A stretch of 12,952 nt of DNA from Nitrospiria bacterium (GTDB lineage: Bacteria; Nitrospirota; Nitrospiria; Nitrospirales; UBA8639), in NCBI GenBank assembly GCA_030430725.1, contig JAUIKP010000036.1, forward strand, positions 1 through 12,952, written 5' to 3'. Within the stretch, counting starts at the first letter, position 1, and each line of letters starts with the position of its first letter. A program made the position numbers and the translations under genes. The notes under the pieces were generated by a model, which did not search any database, was not told the origin of the DNA, and was given only the letters and a program-made list of their open reading frames with translations. This document shows positions 1 to 6,595 of the stretch, one piece after another.

Positions 1-130
1 CACCGCTATTGAGTATGGGTTGTTGGCCGCTTTGATCGCTGCAGTGATTGTCACCGCTGTGACCGCTGTAGGGACTGCGCTCAGCGGTACCTTTACGACG
101 ATTTCCACGAGTGTTGCGGCTCCGAGCTAA
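1..130 (+). CDS. flp: Flp-family type IVb pilin, 3' part only (5' end outside window)
   Basis: The frame read from base 2 gives 42 residues before TAA at 128-130. It opens TAIEYGLLAALIAAVIV, the mature N-terminus of an Flp pilin: the Glu-Tyr pair, then an unbroken hydrophobic helix, then a short Thr/Ser-rich tail ending VAAPS. In this family prepilin peptidase cuts after a Gly just before this stretch and the helix packs into the pilus core. The leader peptide, start codon and RBS lie upstream of the window. It is followed by a second, clearly different Flp gene, so this is one of at least two pilins. Its GLLAALIAAVIV core is closer to the common Flp pattern than the second copy, so it may be the major subunit (inference). 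Confidence 0.9.
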   Translation, partial: TAIEYGLLAALIAAVIVTAVTAVGTALSGTFTTISTSVAAPS

Positions 131-137
131 TTGAGAA

Positions 138-210
138 CTCCTTCCCGCAGGAGGTGTTTAGAAGTGCCGTTCCCGGTAGCGGTTTATCGGGGCGGTACTT
201 CGGCGGGAAG
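138..210 (+). promoter_or_regulatory. Large predicted RNA structure between the two pilin genes, with exposed Shine-Dalgarno
   Basis: Three pairings are visible. First, 161-178 pairs with 185-201 in a 17-bp hairpin with one bulged base (T170), three G-U pairs and loop GCGGTT. Second, CTTCCCGC at 141-148 pairs perfectly with GCGGGAAG at 203-210 and encloses that hairpin. Third, the 12-nt asymmetric loop at 149-160 holds AGGAGGTG, a perfect anti-16S match. In an alternative fold, CTCCT at 138-142 pairs with AGGAG at 149-153, which hides the Shine-Dalgarno and breaks the outer stem. The G-U pairs mean the fold is better in + strand RNA than in its complement. There is no T-run, so it is not an intrinsic terminator. 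Likely roles are stabilising the upstream pilin mRNA, setting the pilin ratio, or a translational switch; all are inference. Confidence 0.6.
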
Positions 211-281
211 CCGATACTGAAAGACGGTGCAGTTTTGTAAGGTGACGTGAAGGTCAGGTAAAGGATAGGGAGGCCAGGATC

Positions 282-485
282 ATGCAGACAATACTCCTGA
301 ATCATTGTCATCACGAGGTAAAAAACTTCCTTGTTGATGAAGAAGGTGCCACGGCGATTGAATACGCACTCTTAGCTTCGCTTATCGGCGCCACGGCGTT
401 GAGTGCTCAAGCAGCCTTGGGAAACGCAGTGGGGAACATGTATACGCAAGTCATGGGTGTCATTGCGGGGGCTTTGGGGAGTTAG
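282..485 (+). CDS. flp: Second Flp-family type IVb pilin precursor
   Basis: This 67-residue prepilin has a hydrophilic leader of 22 residues ending DEEG, with predicted cleavage G22|A23 by the TadV peptidase. The mature protein starts ATAIEYALLASLIG, with Glu at +5 and Tyr at +6, the hallmark of Flp pilins. A weakly hydrophobic Ala/Gly-rich helix follows (ALSAQAALGNAVGNMY). The mature protein is about 45 residues. GGGAGG at 268-273, 8 nt before ATG, fixes the start. The interrupted core, with Gln and Asn where the first pilin has only hydrophobic residues, indicates a divergent paralogue rather than a recent duplicate. It could be a minor pilin or a differently used subunit. It is 151 bases after the first pilin, separated by the structured element. 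Confidence 0.92.
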   Translation: MQTILLNHCHHEVKNFLVDEEGATAIEYALLASLIGATALSAQAALGNAVGNMYTQVMGVIAGALGS

Positions 486-669
486 CGGAATCCTGATAAG
501 GCCTTTTCTTGAGGGTATTAAAGGGTCATGTAACATAAAAGTTTCCATACAATCTTTCACCTGGCGCTTTTAAATGGCTTACCGTCCTCGTCCTTATCCC
601 ATGGTTCGTACCTGATCCCTGGCTTATGCCGGATTTGATCAATTTTTAACGGTAGTGTTGGTGGACTTT

Positions 670-695
670 GAGGGTATGGCCTGATCGCTACCCTC
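670..695 (+). repeat. Inverted repeat upstream of tadE
   Basis: GAGGGTA (670-676) and TACCCTC (689-695) form a perfect 7-bp stem with a 12-nt loop. Skipping C696, TTT at 667-669 can add pairs with AAA at 697-699. GGTAG at 651-655 could compete for CTACC at 688-692. No T-run follows, so intrinsic termination is unlikely. It sits about 40 nt before the tadE-like start, in the 246-bp gap after the second pilin, and could attenuate, stabilise or act as an operator. The rest of that gap (486-731) shows no convincing gene or promoter. Confidence 0.4.
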
Positions 696-737
696 CAAAC
701 AATTTAGTTAGCCGAATGAGAACAAAGAGACATGAGT

Positions 738-1157
738 ATGCACCGAAGCCAACAAGTACAAAAGCTGGGCCAATCCGAGCGCGGTTCGACGGCAGTTGAG
801 TTTGCCCTTATTTTGCCGATTCTTGCCTCCCTCGTATTTGGAGCGATCGATTTTGGACGCATGTTGTGGTTTAAGGAAGTTCTTGTGAATGCGACTCGTG
901 TAGGAGCGCGCCAGGGGACATTATTTGCTTCCGGGAATGGTCAGGCAGAAATTGAAGCAGCCATCATAGCTTCTCTTACCGCGGGAGGGGTAGATCCGTC
1001 CGGGCTTTCGGTGGTGACCAATGGAATTGGAAGCCCACAGGGACAGCCGTTAAATGTGGTGTCCACGATTCCCTGGAATTATTTTGTCATCGACAAACTC
1101 ATTCCTGCGATTTCGACTCCTAACCTACAAGCCTCTGTGACCATGATGATGGAATAA
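738..1157 (+). CDS. tadE: TadE-type minor pseudopilin of the Tad pilus
   Basis: The product is 139 residues. Residues 13-30 read SERGSTAVEFALILPILA, a TadE-like prepilin signature: Gly16 before the cut, Glu21 at +5 of the mature protein and Phe22 in place of Tyr, then a hydrophobic helix to about residue 40. The sequence GAIDFGRMLWFKEVLVNATRV follows, as is typical of TadE proteins, then a short extracytoplasmic domain. TadE proteins are processed by the TadV peptidase and act in early pilus assembly. AAAGAGA at 724-730 is 7 nt from ATG 738 but only 1 nt from the upstream ATG at 732, so 738 is preferred; starting at 732 adds just Met-Ser. It lies 52 bases upstream of the tadG-like gene. Confidence 0.88.
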   Translation: MHRSQQVQKLGQSERGSTAVEFALILPILASLVFGAIDFGRMLWFKEVLVNATRVGARQGTLFASGNGQAEIEAAIIASLTAGGVDPSGLSVVTNGIGSPQGQPLNVVSTIPWNYFVIDKLIPAISTPNLQASVTMMME

Positions 1158-1184
1158 AACGGGGATAAGAAAATTCTGGTCAAA

Positions 1185-1199
1185 ACCTCTTGGTGAGGT
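1185..1199 (+). promoter_or_regulatory. Small hairpin covering the tadG-like ribosome binding site
   Basis: ACCTC (1185-1189) and GAGGT (1195-1199) form a perfect 5-bp stem with a TTGGT loop. The 3' arm contains GAGG, the only Shine-Dalgarno candidate for the ATG at 1210 (11 nt spacing). If it folds, it would lower initiation of the tadG-like gene. The stem is short, so the effect is uncertain. Confidence 0.35.
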
Positions 1200-1209
1200 A
1201 AAAACACAT

Positions 1210-2316
1210 ATGTGGAAAAAACATCGATTGTCCATTAGCTTACCCCTTTTGAACCAACGGGGCATTGCCGCTATCAGCGGGGCGTTTATGGCGGTCGCAA
1301 TGGCTATCATGGCTGGTGTGACCATTGATGTCGGACATGCCTTGCTCACGCAAAATGAATTGCAGAATGCTTCGGATGCGGCCGCGTTGGCCGCTGCGAG
1401 ACAATTGGGCGTGACTTATCTTTCGATGCCCATTGGTGAGCAACAGGACCTCAGTCGGGCACTCACTGGCAATGAACAAGCACAAGTTACCGCTCAGGCG
1501 ACGGCCGCGGCATTTGCAAACAGTGCTTCAGACGTCAATAATTTGTCTCTCTCGCAGGGGGATATTGAATTTGGCACGTGGGATTTCAATGCGCAGACGT
1601 TCAATCCAACGGTGAACCGGCCGAATGCCATTCGGGCGACTGCCCGACGTGATGGTGCGGCAAACGGTGCAATGCCGACATTTTTTGCCGGTATGTTGGG
1701 TGTGAATACCATGAATCTTTCGACCAGTTCGATTGCCGCATTGGGGACATCAGGAGGACCTGTCCCACCGGGAGTAGCCGATGTGCCATTTGCAATTTCC
1801 AGTAATTGGTTTAACGGGGTTGCCAACTGCGACGCGGGTATACAATTTTCTCCGACTGGGGTGAATGGCTGCGCGGGATGGCATGTTTTTGATCAGACAC
1901 CGGCCAATGCCAATAAGCTCAGACAAACTATTGTTGGGTTAAATGACGGGAGCTATCAAAGTCCAGGGATCATTCCAGGGCAGACCCAATTCACGTTTAC
2001 TGGTGGGGAGGTGTCGTCGGCATTTAACGATTTAATTGATCTTTGGAATGCGAAGAAGCAATGGAGTAATGACTCAGGACGGTATGAATGGGATATCAAC
2101 CTTCCCGTTTACCAAGCCAGTTCCCCATCCGCTTGTGACAATCCCAATCAGTCTATTACCATCGTTGGGTACACGAAAGCAGTGGTCACGGAAGTCAAAA
2201 AAAATGATATCCAAGCGGAAGTGAAATGCGACGGTTTCTTTGATGGAGCGCCAAATCCCAACCAGGCTGGGGGGGGGCTGGGGCACTTCAGCCCCTATCG
2301 GTATATCCAAGACTAG
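1210..2316 (+). CDS. tadG: TadG-type minor pilin-like protein (TadE/G N-terminal motif), 3' end probably frameshifted
   Basis: The 368-residue product has a short basic N-terminus and then QRGIAAISGAFMAVAMAIMA, a single membrane helix near residues 18-40. Next comes GVTIDVGHALLTQNELQNAS followed by DAAALAAAR, the conserved region of TadG-related Tad proteins. The C-terminal part is extracytoplasmic, with cysteines spaced as in the family (NCDAGIQF, NGCAGW, SACDNP, VKCDGF). TadG-type proteins are membrane-anchored and needed for pilus assembly, probably at the fibre base. As given, the frame ends GLGHFSPYRYIQD at TAG 2314-2316. Adding one G to the nine-G tract at 2269-2277 instead gives an end of SVYPRLVS with TGA at 2322-2324, which looks like the usual family end (Pro-x-Leu-Val). 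This is the last gene before the terminator. Confidence 0.85.
   Translation: MWKKHRLSISLPLLNQRGIAAISGAFMAVAMAIMAGVTIDVGHALLTQNELQNASDAAALAAARQLGVTYLSMPIGEQQDLSRALTGNEQAQVTAQATAAAFANSASDVNNLSLSQGDIEFGTWDFNAQTFNPTVNRPNAIRATARRDGAANGAMPTFFAGMLGVNTMNLSTSSIAALGTSGGPVPPGVADVPFAISSNWFNGVANCDAGIQFSPTGVNGCAGWHVFDQTPANANKLRQTIVGLNDGSYQSPGIIPGQTQFTFTGGEVSSAFNDLIDLWNAKKQWSNDSGRYEWDINLPVYQASSPSACDNPNQSITIVGYTKAVVTEVKKNDIQAEVKCDGFFDGAPNPNQAGGGLGHFSPYRYIQD
2269..2277 (+). repeat. Poly-G homopolymer tract in the tadG-like gene
   Basis: There are nine consecutive G residues inside the coding sequence, 37 bases before the annotated stop codon. The tract encodes Gly-Gly-Gly. Reading one base back at the tract, equivalent to ten Gs, opens a frame whose C-terminus resembles TadG-type proteins. 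The cause could be slipped-strand phase variation, ribosomal slippage or a sequencing or assembly error; the sequence alone cannot separate these. Confidence 0.75.
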
Positions 2317-2373
2317 TGTCGTGATGACGAACTAACAGCCGGGAGCATAAGAGCGTACCTCAAGAATCTTGGT

Positions 2374-2420
2374 CTCATTGGGTCGGTCTTGTTTGAGACG
2401 GGCCCAATGGGTCTTTTTTT
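2374..2420 (+). terminator. Intrinsic (Rho-independent) terminator of the pilin operon
   Basis: The stem pairs 2374-2384 with 2401-2411 (core CATTGGG/CCCAATG, two G-T pairs in the arms). It continues past one G-G mismatch with GTCT (2386-2389) and AGAC (2396-2399) around a 6-nt loop. The stem is followed at once by TC and seven Ts (2414-2420). It lies 58 bases after the tadG-like stop and separates the pilin genes from the assembly genes. Confidence 0.92.
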
Positions 2421-3474
2421 ATTGGCTGGCTCTCCCAAACTCCAAGAGTCCAATGACACCTCTTTTCATTTCCCAGAAATACCCATTCCTATTGAAAAAT
2501 GAACTAATGAAGGGTTCATCGTCGTTTCGTTTTACTCCAAGAGCAAGATTTTGGCGGTTGCGTCTCAGTCTTTCCCTCTAGACCTCATCCCCCCATTCTC
2601 CCAAACCGTTTCCTGGAATCTGTCCCTCCACTATGCCCACGAATGAGGAAACCATACCAGCAGTATTAAGACCGTAATTTAGTTAGCAGCGAGTCCATGG
2701 CAGGTAAAAAGTAACATTTCGTGGGAAAGAAGGCACAGCGCGTTTTCTTTTAATTTCACACCAGACAGATCACCTATTATTCAGCATCCTTATTTCCGCC
2801 ATTGGTTATTGAGAGCCCGTCTATAGGAAAAATTGGGGCCTCTCTGCTGACGACTGGTGGGGAACATGAAGAGGGGATGAGAGAAAGGTGGAGTGCGTAG
2901 CTGATCGAGAGGCAAAGGGACGGATTCTCGGGAAATGAAGTCGATCAGGAGGATGGAAGGGATTTATTGTTACACAGCTCCTGCATGGCCTTTTTATATT
3001 CCTGTCATGATTGGTCTAAAGCTGTTCTTTCATCAAAAAAAGCATCAATCGTTATCTTGCTGGGATGGTTGCATCCTATAAATTTAGATCCATGTAGCCC
3101 GCGCTTTTGATTGTCTCTATATTTCCGAGGATCACATAGGAATTCGGAGAATATTTTTTGTTCCATCAGGACAGAGAGTGTTCGACATGGTTCAGGTTGA
3201 CAGTTCAGTGGTAGACCCAACCTGTTATCTCGTCTACGTCTGATGCCTGACCTGGGAAATTCAAAAAATACCAATACCAAAGCATCCGGTCTTCAATCAT
3301 CATACATTTTGTGGGCAAGGCTTAAGAAAGTCAGACAACCCACCGAAACATGGACTGTTCCGAGTGTTATAGCTTTATGACCAATCGTGGTTGCGTGCTT
3401 ATGGGGAGGTGTCGGACTCCGGGCACGTATTGAACGTTTGCACATGCATTTAATTGACGGAATTGATTAAAAAT
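2421..3474. other. About 1 kb intergenic region without a convincing gene
   Basis: No reading frame here has both a good RBS and recognisable protein character. Visible structures are a perfect 8-bp inverted repeat CTGATCGA/TCGATCAG (2901-2908 and 2941-2948), a 7-bp repeat CAGGTTG/CAACCTG (3193-3199 and 3218-3224) and a tiny ACTC/GAGT hairpin at 2439-2449. A minus-strand frame from 3280 to an in-frame TGA at 3005-3007 continues past that stop with protein-like sequence to TGA at 2945-2947; it may be the remnant of a small gene. The promoter of the second gene block should lie in the 3' part, but I could not identify -35/-10 or -24/-12 elements with acceptable spacing. Confidence 0.5.
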
Positions 3475-4002
3475 ATGAGTTCTTCCTTTTTGTTATCTGG
3501 ATTAGCCTTAGGGTTAATCGTGGCAGCGATTACGGATGTTCGGACGGGACGGATTCCAAATTGGTTGACGGGTTCCTTGGCAACCTTCGGAATTGGGGTG
3601 AATAGCTTAGAGTATGGTTGGGAGGGATTCCTGTTCGGTCTTGGAGGTCTGATCATGGGGTTGGTCTGCCTGATATTTTTTTATCTCAAAGGAGGGATGG
3701 GTGCGGGAGACGTGAAATTGTTAGGAGCCATTGGGACAATTCTGGGTCCAGGCCAAGTGGTATTTGCGTTTGCGTTTGCCGCCATACTGGGTGGGCTCTA
3801 TAGCTTAGCCTTGTTGTCCAATCAGGGTGGTTTGCGCCATGCCTGGGCTCGGATATTTCTCCTTCTGGCAACTCTGAAGGTGACCAAGACCATTGAGGTT
3901 TCCGGTGCACCAATTTCAACCGAGCCTAAGTTGCGGTATGCCCTGGTTTTAGGCCTGGGCACGGTTATCGCCAAAACGTTGTTTTATTATGATGTATTGT
4001 AA
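3475..4002 (+). CDS. tadV: Tad prepilin peptidase TadV/CpaA (A24 aspartic protease)
   Basis: The 175-residue polytopic membrane protein carries both catalytic aspartates of A24 prepilin peptidases: Asp21 in AAITDVRTGRIPNW and Asp79 in GGMGAGDVKLLGA (the GxGD motif). Hydrophobic segments fill most of the rest. It lacks the N-terminal methyltransferase and cysteine region of PilD-type enzymes, as expected for the short TadV/CpaA class. It cleaves Flp and TadE/TadG precursors after the leader glycine at the cytoplasmic face of the inner membrane. Neither start has a strong RBS. ATG 3475 is preferred, with a weak GGA about 13 nt upstream; an in-frame TTG at 3454 would add seven residues. It opens the assembly block, but 178 bases separate it from cpaB, so the two could be transcribed separately. 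Confidence 0.93.
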   Translation: MSSSFLLSGLALGLIVAAITDVRTGRIPNWLTGSLATFGIGVNSLEYGWEGFLFGLGGLIMGLVCLIFFYLKGGMGAGDVKLLGAIGTILGPGQVVFAFAFAAILGGLYSLALLSNQGGLRHAWARIFLLLATLKVTKTIEVSGAPISTEPKLRYALVLGLGTVIAKTLFYYDVL

Positions 4003-4180
4003 CTCGCGTTCGTATGGGTCTGCGAATTGAAAATAAGCAATCGGAGAAGATTCGTCTCGTTGTCTATTAAGATTGGCATTTACCATCCGATATGCAGATG
4101 TAGAGAAGTTGAAACCTTAGGATTGATAGGCATGAAAAAAATTTCCGTTTAGATTTGGTGAAGAAGGGGGAGGAAGTCTC

Positions 4181-5023
4181 ATGGGACAAAAACGTCCACT
4201 CGTATTTTTAGGAATCGCGATGATTATTGCCTTGGTGACGACCGTCATGGTGTATCGGTGGCTACAGGGGCAACGAATGATCGAAGTCGACGCCCCTGAA
4301 GTGGTGATTGAGGGTGTGAGTGTGGCGGTGGCCAGTGCCGATATCCCCTGGGGGACACCACTCGGTGAAAAAGCTATTCGAGTGATGACGTACCCTGAAG
4401 AAGGCGTCCCTGTGGGACATTTTAAGGACCCGGCATCCTTAAATGGTCGAGTCGTGCTGGCAAATCTGAAAAAAAATGAGCCTATTTTAGAATCGAAATT
4501 GGCTCCTATTGATGTGAAAACGGGCGGTGTTTCCGCAGTTATGGACCCCAATAAACGGGCAATGGCCGTGAAAGTGAATGAAGTCGTGGGGCTCCCGGGT
4601 TTTGTGCAGCCAGGTGATCGGGTCGATGTCATGGCGACCTTTGAGGATCCCAGGGCTAAAAATAAAGGGAATGGCGGTACGAAGACGGAAGTGACCAAGG
4701 TCGTTTTGGAAAACACGCTGGTGTTAGCGATCGATACGCAAATGGAGCGATTGGCTGGAGAGGAAAAGCCTACTCCCGTAAAAGTCATTACGCTGGAGGT
4801 ATCGTTGGAGGAAGCTGAGCGATTGGCCATGGCCGAAAATGGAGGGAAGTTACGATTGGCCTTACGCAGTCCATTGAATCCTGAGGTGAAGAAAACCAAA
4901 GGAGCAGACTTTAAGGATTTGATGCGGTCCCACCAACTCATTCCTCCACCGCCTAGAAGGGGAAAGCCGAAGGAGCAGGTTGAAGTGATCCAAGGGACAG
5001 AGCGAAGAACGATGAAATTTTAA
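4181..5023 (+). CDS. cpaB: Pilus assembly protein CpaB/RcpC (SAF domain)
   Basis: The 280-residue product has a membrane anchor near residues 8-27 (FLGIAMIIALVTTVMVYRWL). An SAF-type domain follows at about 46-108, with SADIPWGTPLGEKAIRVM and GRVVLANLKKNEPILESKL. The RcpC core continues at about 125-235, with MAVKVNEVVGLPGFVQPGD then RVDVMATF. The C-terminus is Pro/Arg/Lys-rich (IPPPPRRGKPKEQ). CpaB/RcpC proteins sit in the periplasm, associate with the secretin and influence fibre stability and export; SAF domains may bind glycans or peptidoglycan (family knowledge). GGGGGAGG about 9 nt upstream makes the ATG secure. The 178-base gap before it holds no gene or clear promoter. The secretin gene follows. 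Confidence 0.93.
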   Translation: MGQKRPLVFLGIAMIIALVTTVMVYRWLQGQRMIEVDAPEVVIEGVSVAVASADIPWGTPLGEKAIRVMTYPEEGVPVGHFKDPASLNGRVVLANLKKNEPILESKLAPIDVKTGGVSAVMDPNKRAMAVKVNEVVGLPGFVQPGDRVDVMATFEDPRAKNKGNGGTKTEVTKVVLENTLVLAIDTQMERLAGEEKPTPVKVITLEVSLEEAERLAMAENGGKLRLALRSPLNPEVKKTKGADFKDLMRSHQLIPPPPRRGKPKEQVEVIQGTERRTMKF

Positions 5024-5069
5024 GAGGGTCGTCGAGGGTGACGCGATGATCGTTAGGAAAGGTACGGAT

Positions 5070-6569
5070 ATGAATCAGACTCGAGGTTTTCCATTCAGGA
5101 GCATGATGTTGGCTCTAGGTCTTGTCCTTGCGGGCTACACGGGAGCCTTTGGAGAAGGTCTCACTACTCAGGCGGTTCACCTCAATGCGCCTCAAAGCCT
5201 ACGACTAACGGTCGGGGAATCAAAAATTGTGGAGCGGGAGACGGCGTTTAAACGTGCGTCAGTCGCCAACCCTAAAGTGGCGGATCAAATTGTGCTCTCT
5301 AGTAAACAAATTTATTTGACCGGGATTGAAGTTGGGACGACGACCTTGACCTTGTGGGACAAAGATGGCCAGGTGGCGAATGTTTTTCAAGTTCAAGTTT
5401 CTCCCGATGTGACTCGATTGAAAGAGCAGCTGTATACGATGTTGCCCCATGAACCTGGCATTCAAGTGATGAACAGTCATGAGCACATTACTCTGGCCGG
5501 CAATGTCACCAATATGGAATCCTTGGCCAAAGCGTTAACTCTGGCCGAACCCTATGCTCCGGATAAAATCATCAATCTTATCCAGGTGGGCGGCGTGCAA
5601 CAGGTGATGATGGAAGTCAAGGTCGCTGAAATGCAGCGTGGGCTAATGAAGCGCCTCGGGGTGAATTTTAAACGGGCTCAGAAAAATCACCGTGATTTTT
5701 CCATCGGTCTCATTAATGATTTATCCACGGTTGATGCTTTTGAACCGTTCGCGCATGCACAATCCTCACAAACGACGACTCTGGAATTTCCGAGCGTGAG
5801 AACACTGGCCTCGAACCTGATTTTAGGATTCGGGATTGGTGATGATTTATGGACCCTCTTTTTAGACCTGCTGAAAGAACATTCTCTCTCGAAAACCTTA
5901 GCTGAACCGACCTTGATTGCGGAGAGCGGGCAAGCCGCGGAATTTCTGGTTGGAGGAGAATATCCAATTCCCATTCCGCAGCAGCTCGGTCAGGTGACAG
6001 TGAAATTTAAAGAGTATGGTGTCGGATTGAAATTCACCCCCACCGTTCTCTCTGAGGGGCGCATTTCCGTGATTGTGAACCCTGAGGTGTCAGAATTAGA
6101 TTTTGCTAATGGCATTGTCATACAAGGTTTTCAAATTCCCGCTCTGACAACCCGACGGGTCAAGACTGTGGTGGAATTGGGTGATGGACAAAGTTTTGCC
6201 ATTGCGGGTCTTCTCCAGGAAAATATCAAGGAAACGGTTGCGAAATACCCGTTCCTCGGTGATGTGCCGATTTTGGGAGCGTTGTTCCGGAGCACCTCCT
6301 TCCAAAAAAATGAGACCGAACTGATTGTGATTGTGACCCCTCATTTGGTGAAACCTTTGGATATGGTGAAGCAAACCCTGCCCACGGATCATTATTTGGA
6401 ACCCAATGATTTTGAGTTGATGCTGATGGGCTATATGGAAGGGGTGTTTCCTGAGTCCAATGTCGCCAGGCCGAGCGAGGCCTACACGTTTGGATCACCG
6501 AGGGTGGCAGGGAGAATGCCGTACCGTAAGGGTGGGATGGAAGGGATGTTCGGGCATCTGGCCCCATAG
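5070..6569 (+). CDS. cpaC: Outer-membrane secretin CpaC/RcpA
   Basis: The 499-residue product starts with a signal peptide (basic MNQTRGFPFR, core SMMLALGLVLAGYTG, likely cut after AFG). A periplasmic N-domain at about 35-110 reads VGESKIVERETAFKRASVANP and GTTTLTLWDKDGQ. A BON-like segment lies near 115-170. The secretin domain at about 265-430 contains LAEPTLIAESGQAAEFLVGG, VGLKFTPTVL and the hallmark GDVPILGALFRSTSF with NETELIVIVTPHLV. It forms the outer-membrane channel through which the Flp fibre passes. ATG 5070 has AGGAAAGG 7 nt upstream and places the signal peptide at the N-terminus. ATG 5046 (GAGGG upstream) is possible and would add eight residues. A roughly 70-residue tail after the secretin domain, rich in Met, Gly and Arg, has no obvious family role. 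Confidence 0.95.
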   Translation: MNQTRGFPFRSMMLALGLVLAGYTGAFGEGLTTQAVHLNAPQSLRLTVGESKIVERETAFKRASVANPKVADQIVLSSKQIYLTGIEVGTTTLTLWDKDGQVANVFQVQVSPDVTRLKEQLYTMLPHEPGIQVMNSHEHITLAGNVTNMESLAKALTLAEPYAPDKIINLIQVGGVQQVMMEVKVAEMQRGLMKRLGVNFKRAQKNHRDFSIGLINDLSTVDAFEPFAHAQSSQTTTLEFPSVRTLASNLILGFGIGDDLWTLFLDLLKEHSLSKTLAEPTLIAESGQAAEFLVGGEYPIPIPQQLGQVTVKFKEYGVGLKFTPTVLSEGRISVIVNPEVSELDFANGIVIQGFQIPALTTRRVKTVVELGDGQSFAIAGLLQENIKETVAKYPFLGDVPILGALFRSTSFQKNETELIVIVTPHLVKPLDMVKQTLPTDHYLEPNDFELMLMGYMEGVFPESNVARPSEAYTFGSPRVAGRMPYRKGGMEGMFGHLAP

Positions 6570-6595
6570 GAAATTTGCTGAAAAAGGAGTCGAGC

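Noticed and set aside
2369..2581. 70-codon plus-strand ORF after the tadG-like gene
   Set aside because: It runs through the intrinsic terminator and its sequence is not protein-like.
2953..3081. 42-residue plus-strand ORF following AGGAGG
   Set aside because: The Shine-Dalgarno directly abuts the ATG, too close to function, and the peptide looks non-coding.
3419..3443. Sigma-54-like promoter (GGCAC ... TTGCA) before tadV
   Set aside because: The two boxes are several bases too far apart for a -24/-12 promoter.
4117..4941. 274-codon minus-strand open frame opposite cpaB
   Set aside because: It lies wholly antisense to a clear cpaB gene and has a Ser/Thr/Pro-rich low-information sequence with no family signature; the openness follows from the codon use of cpaB.
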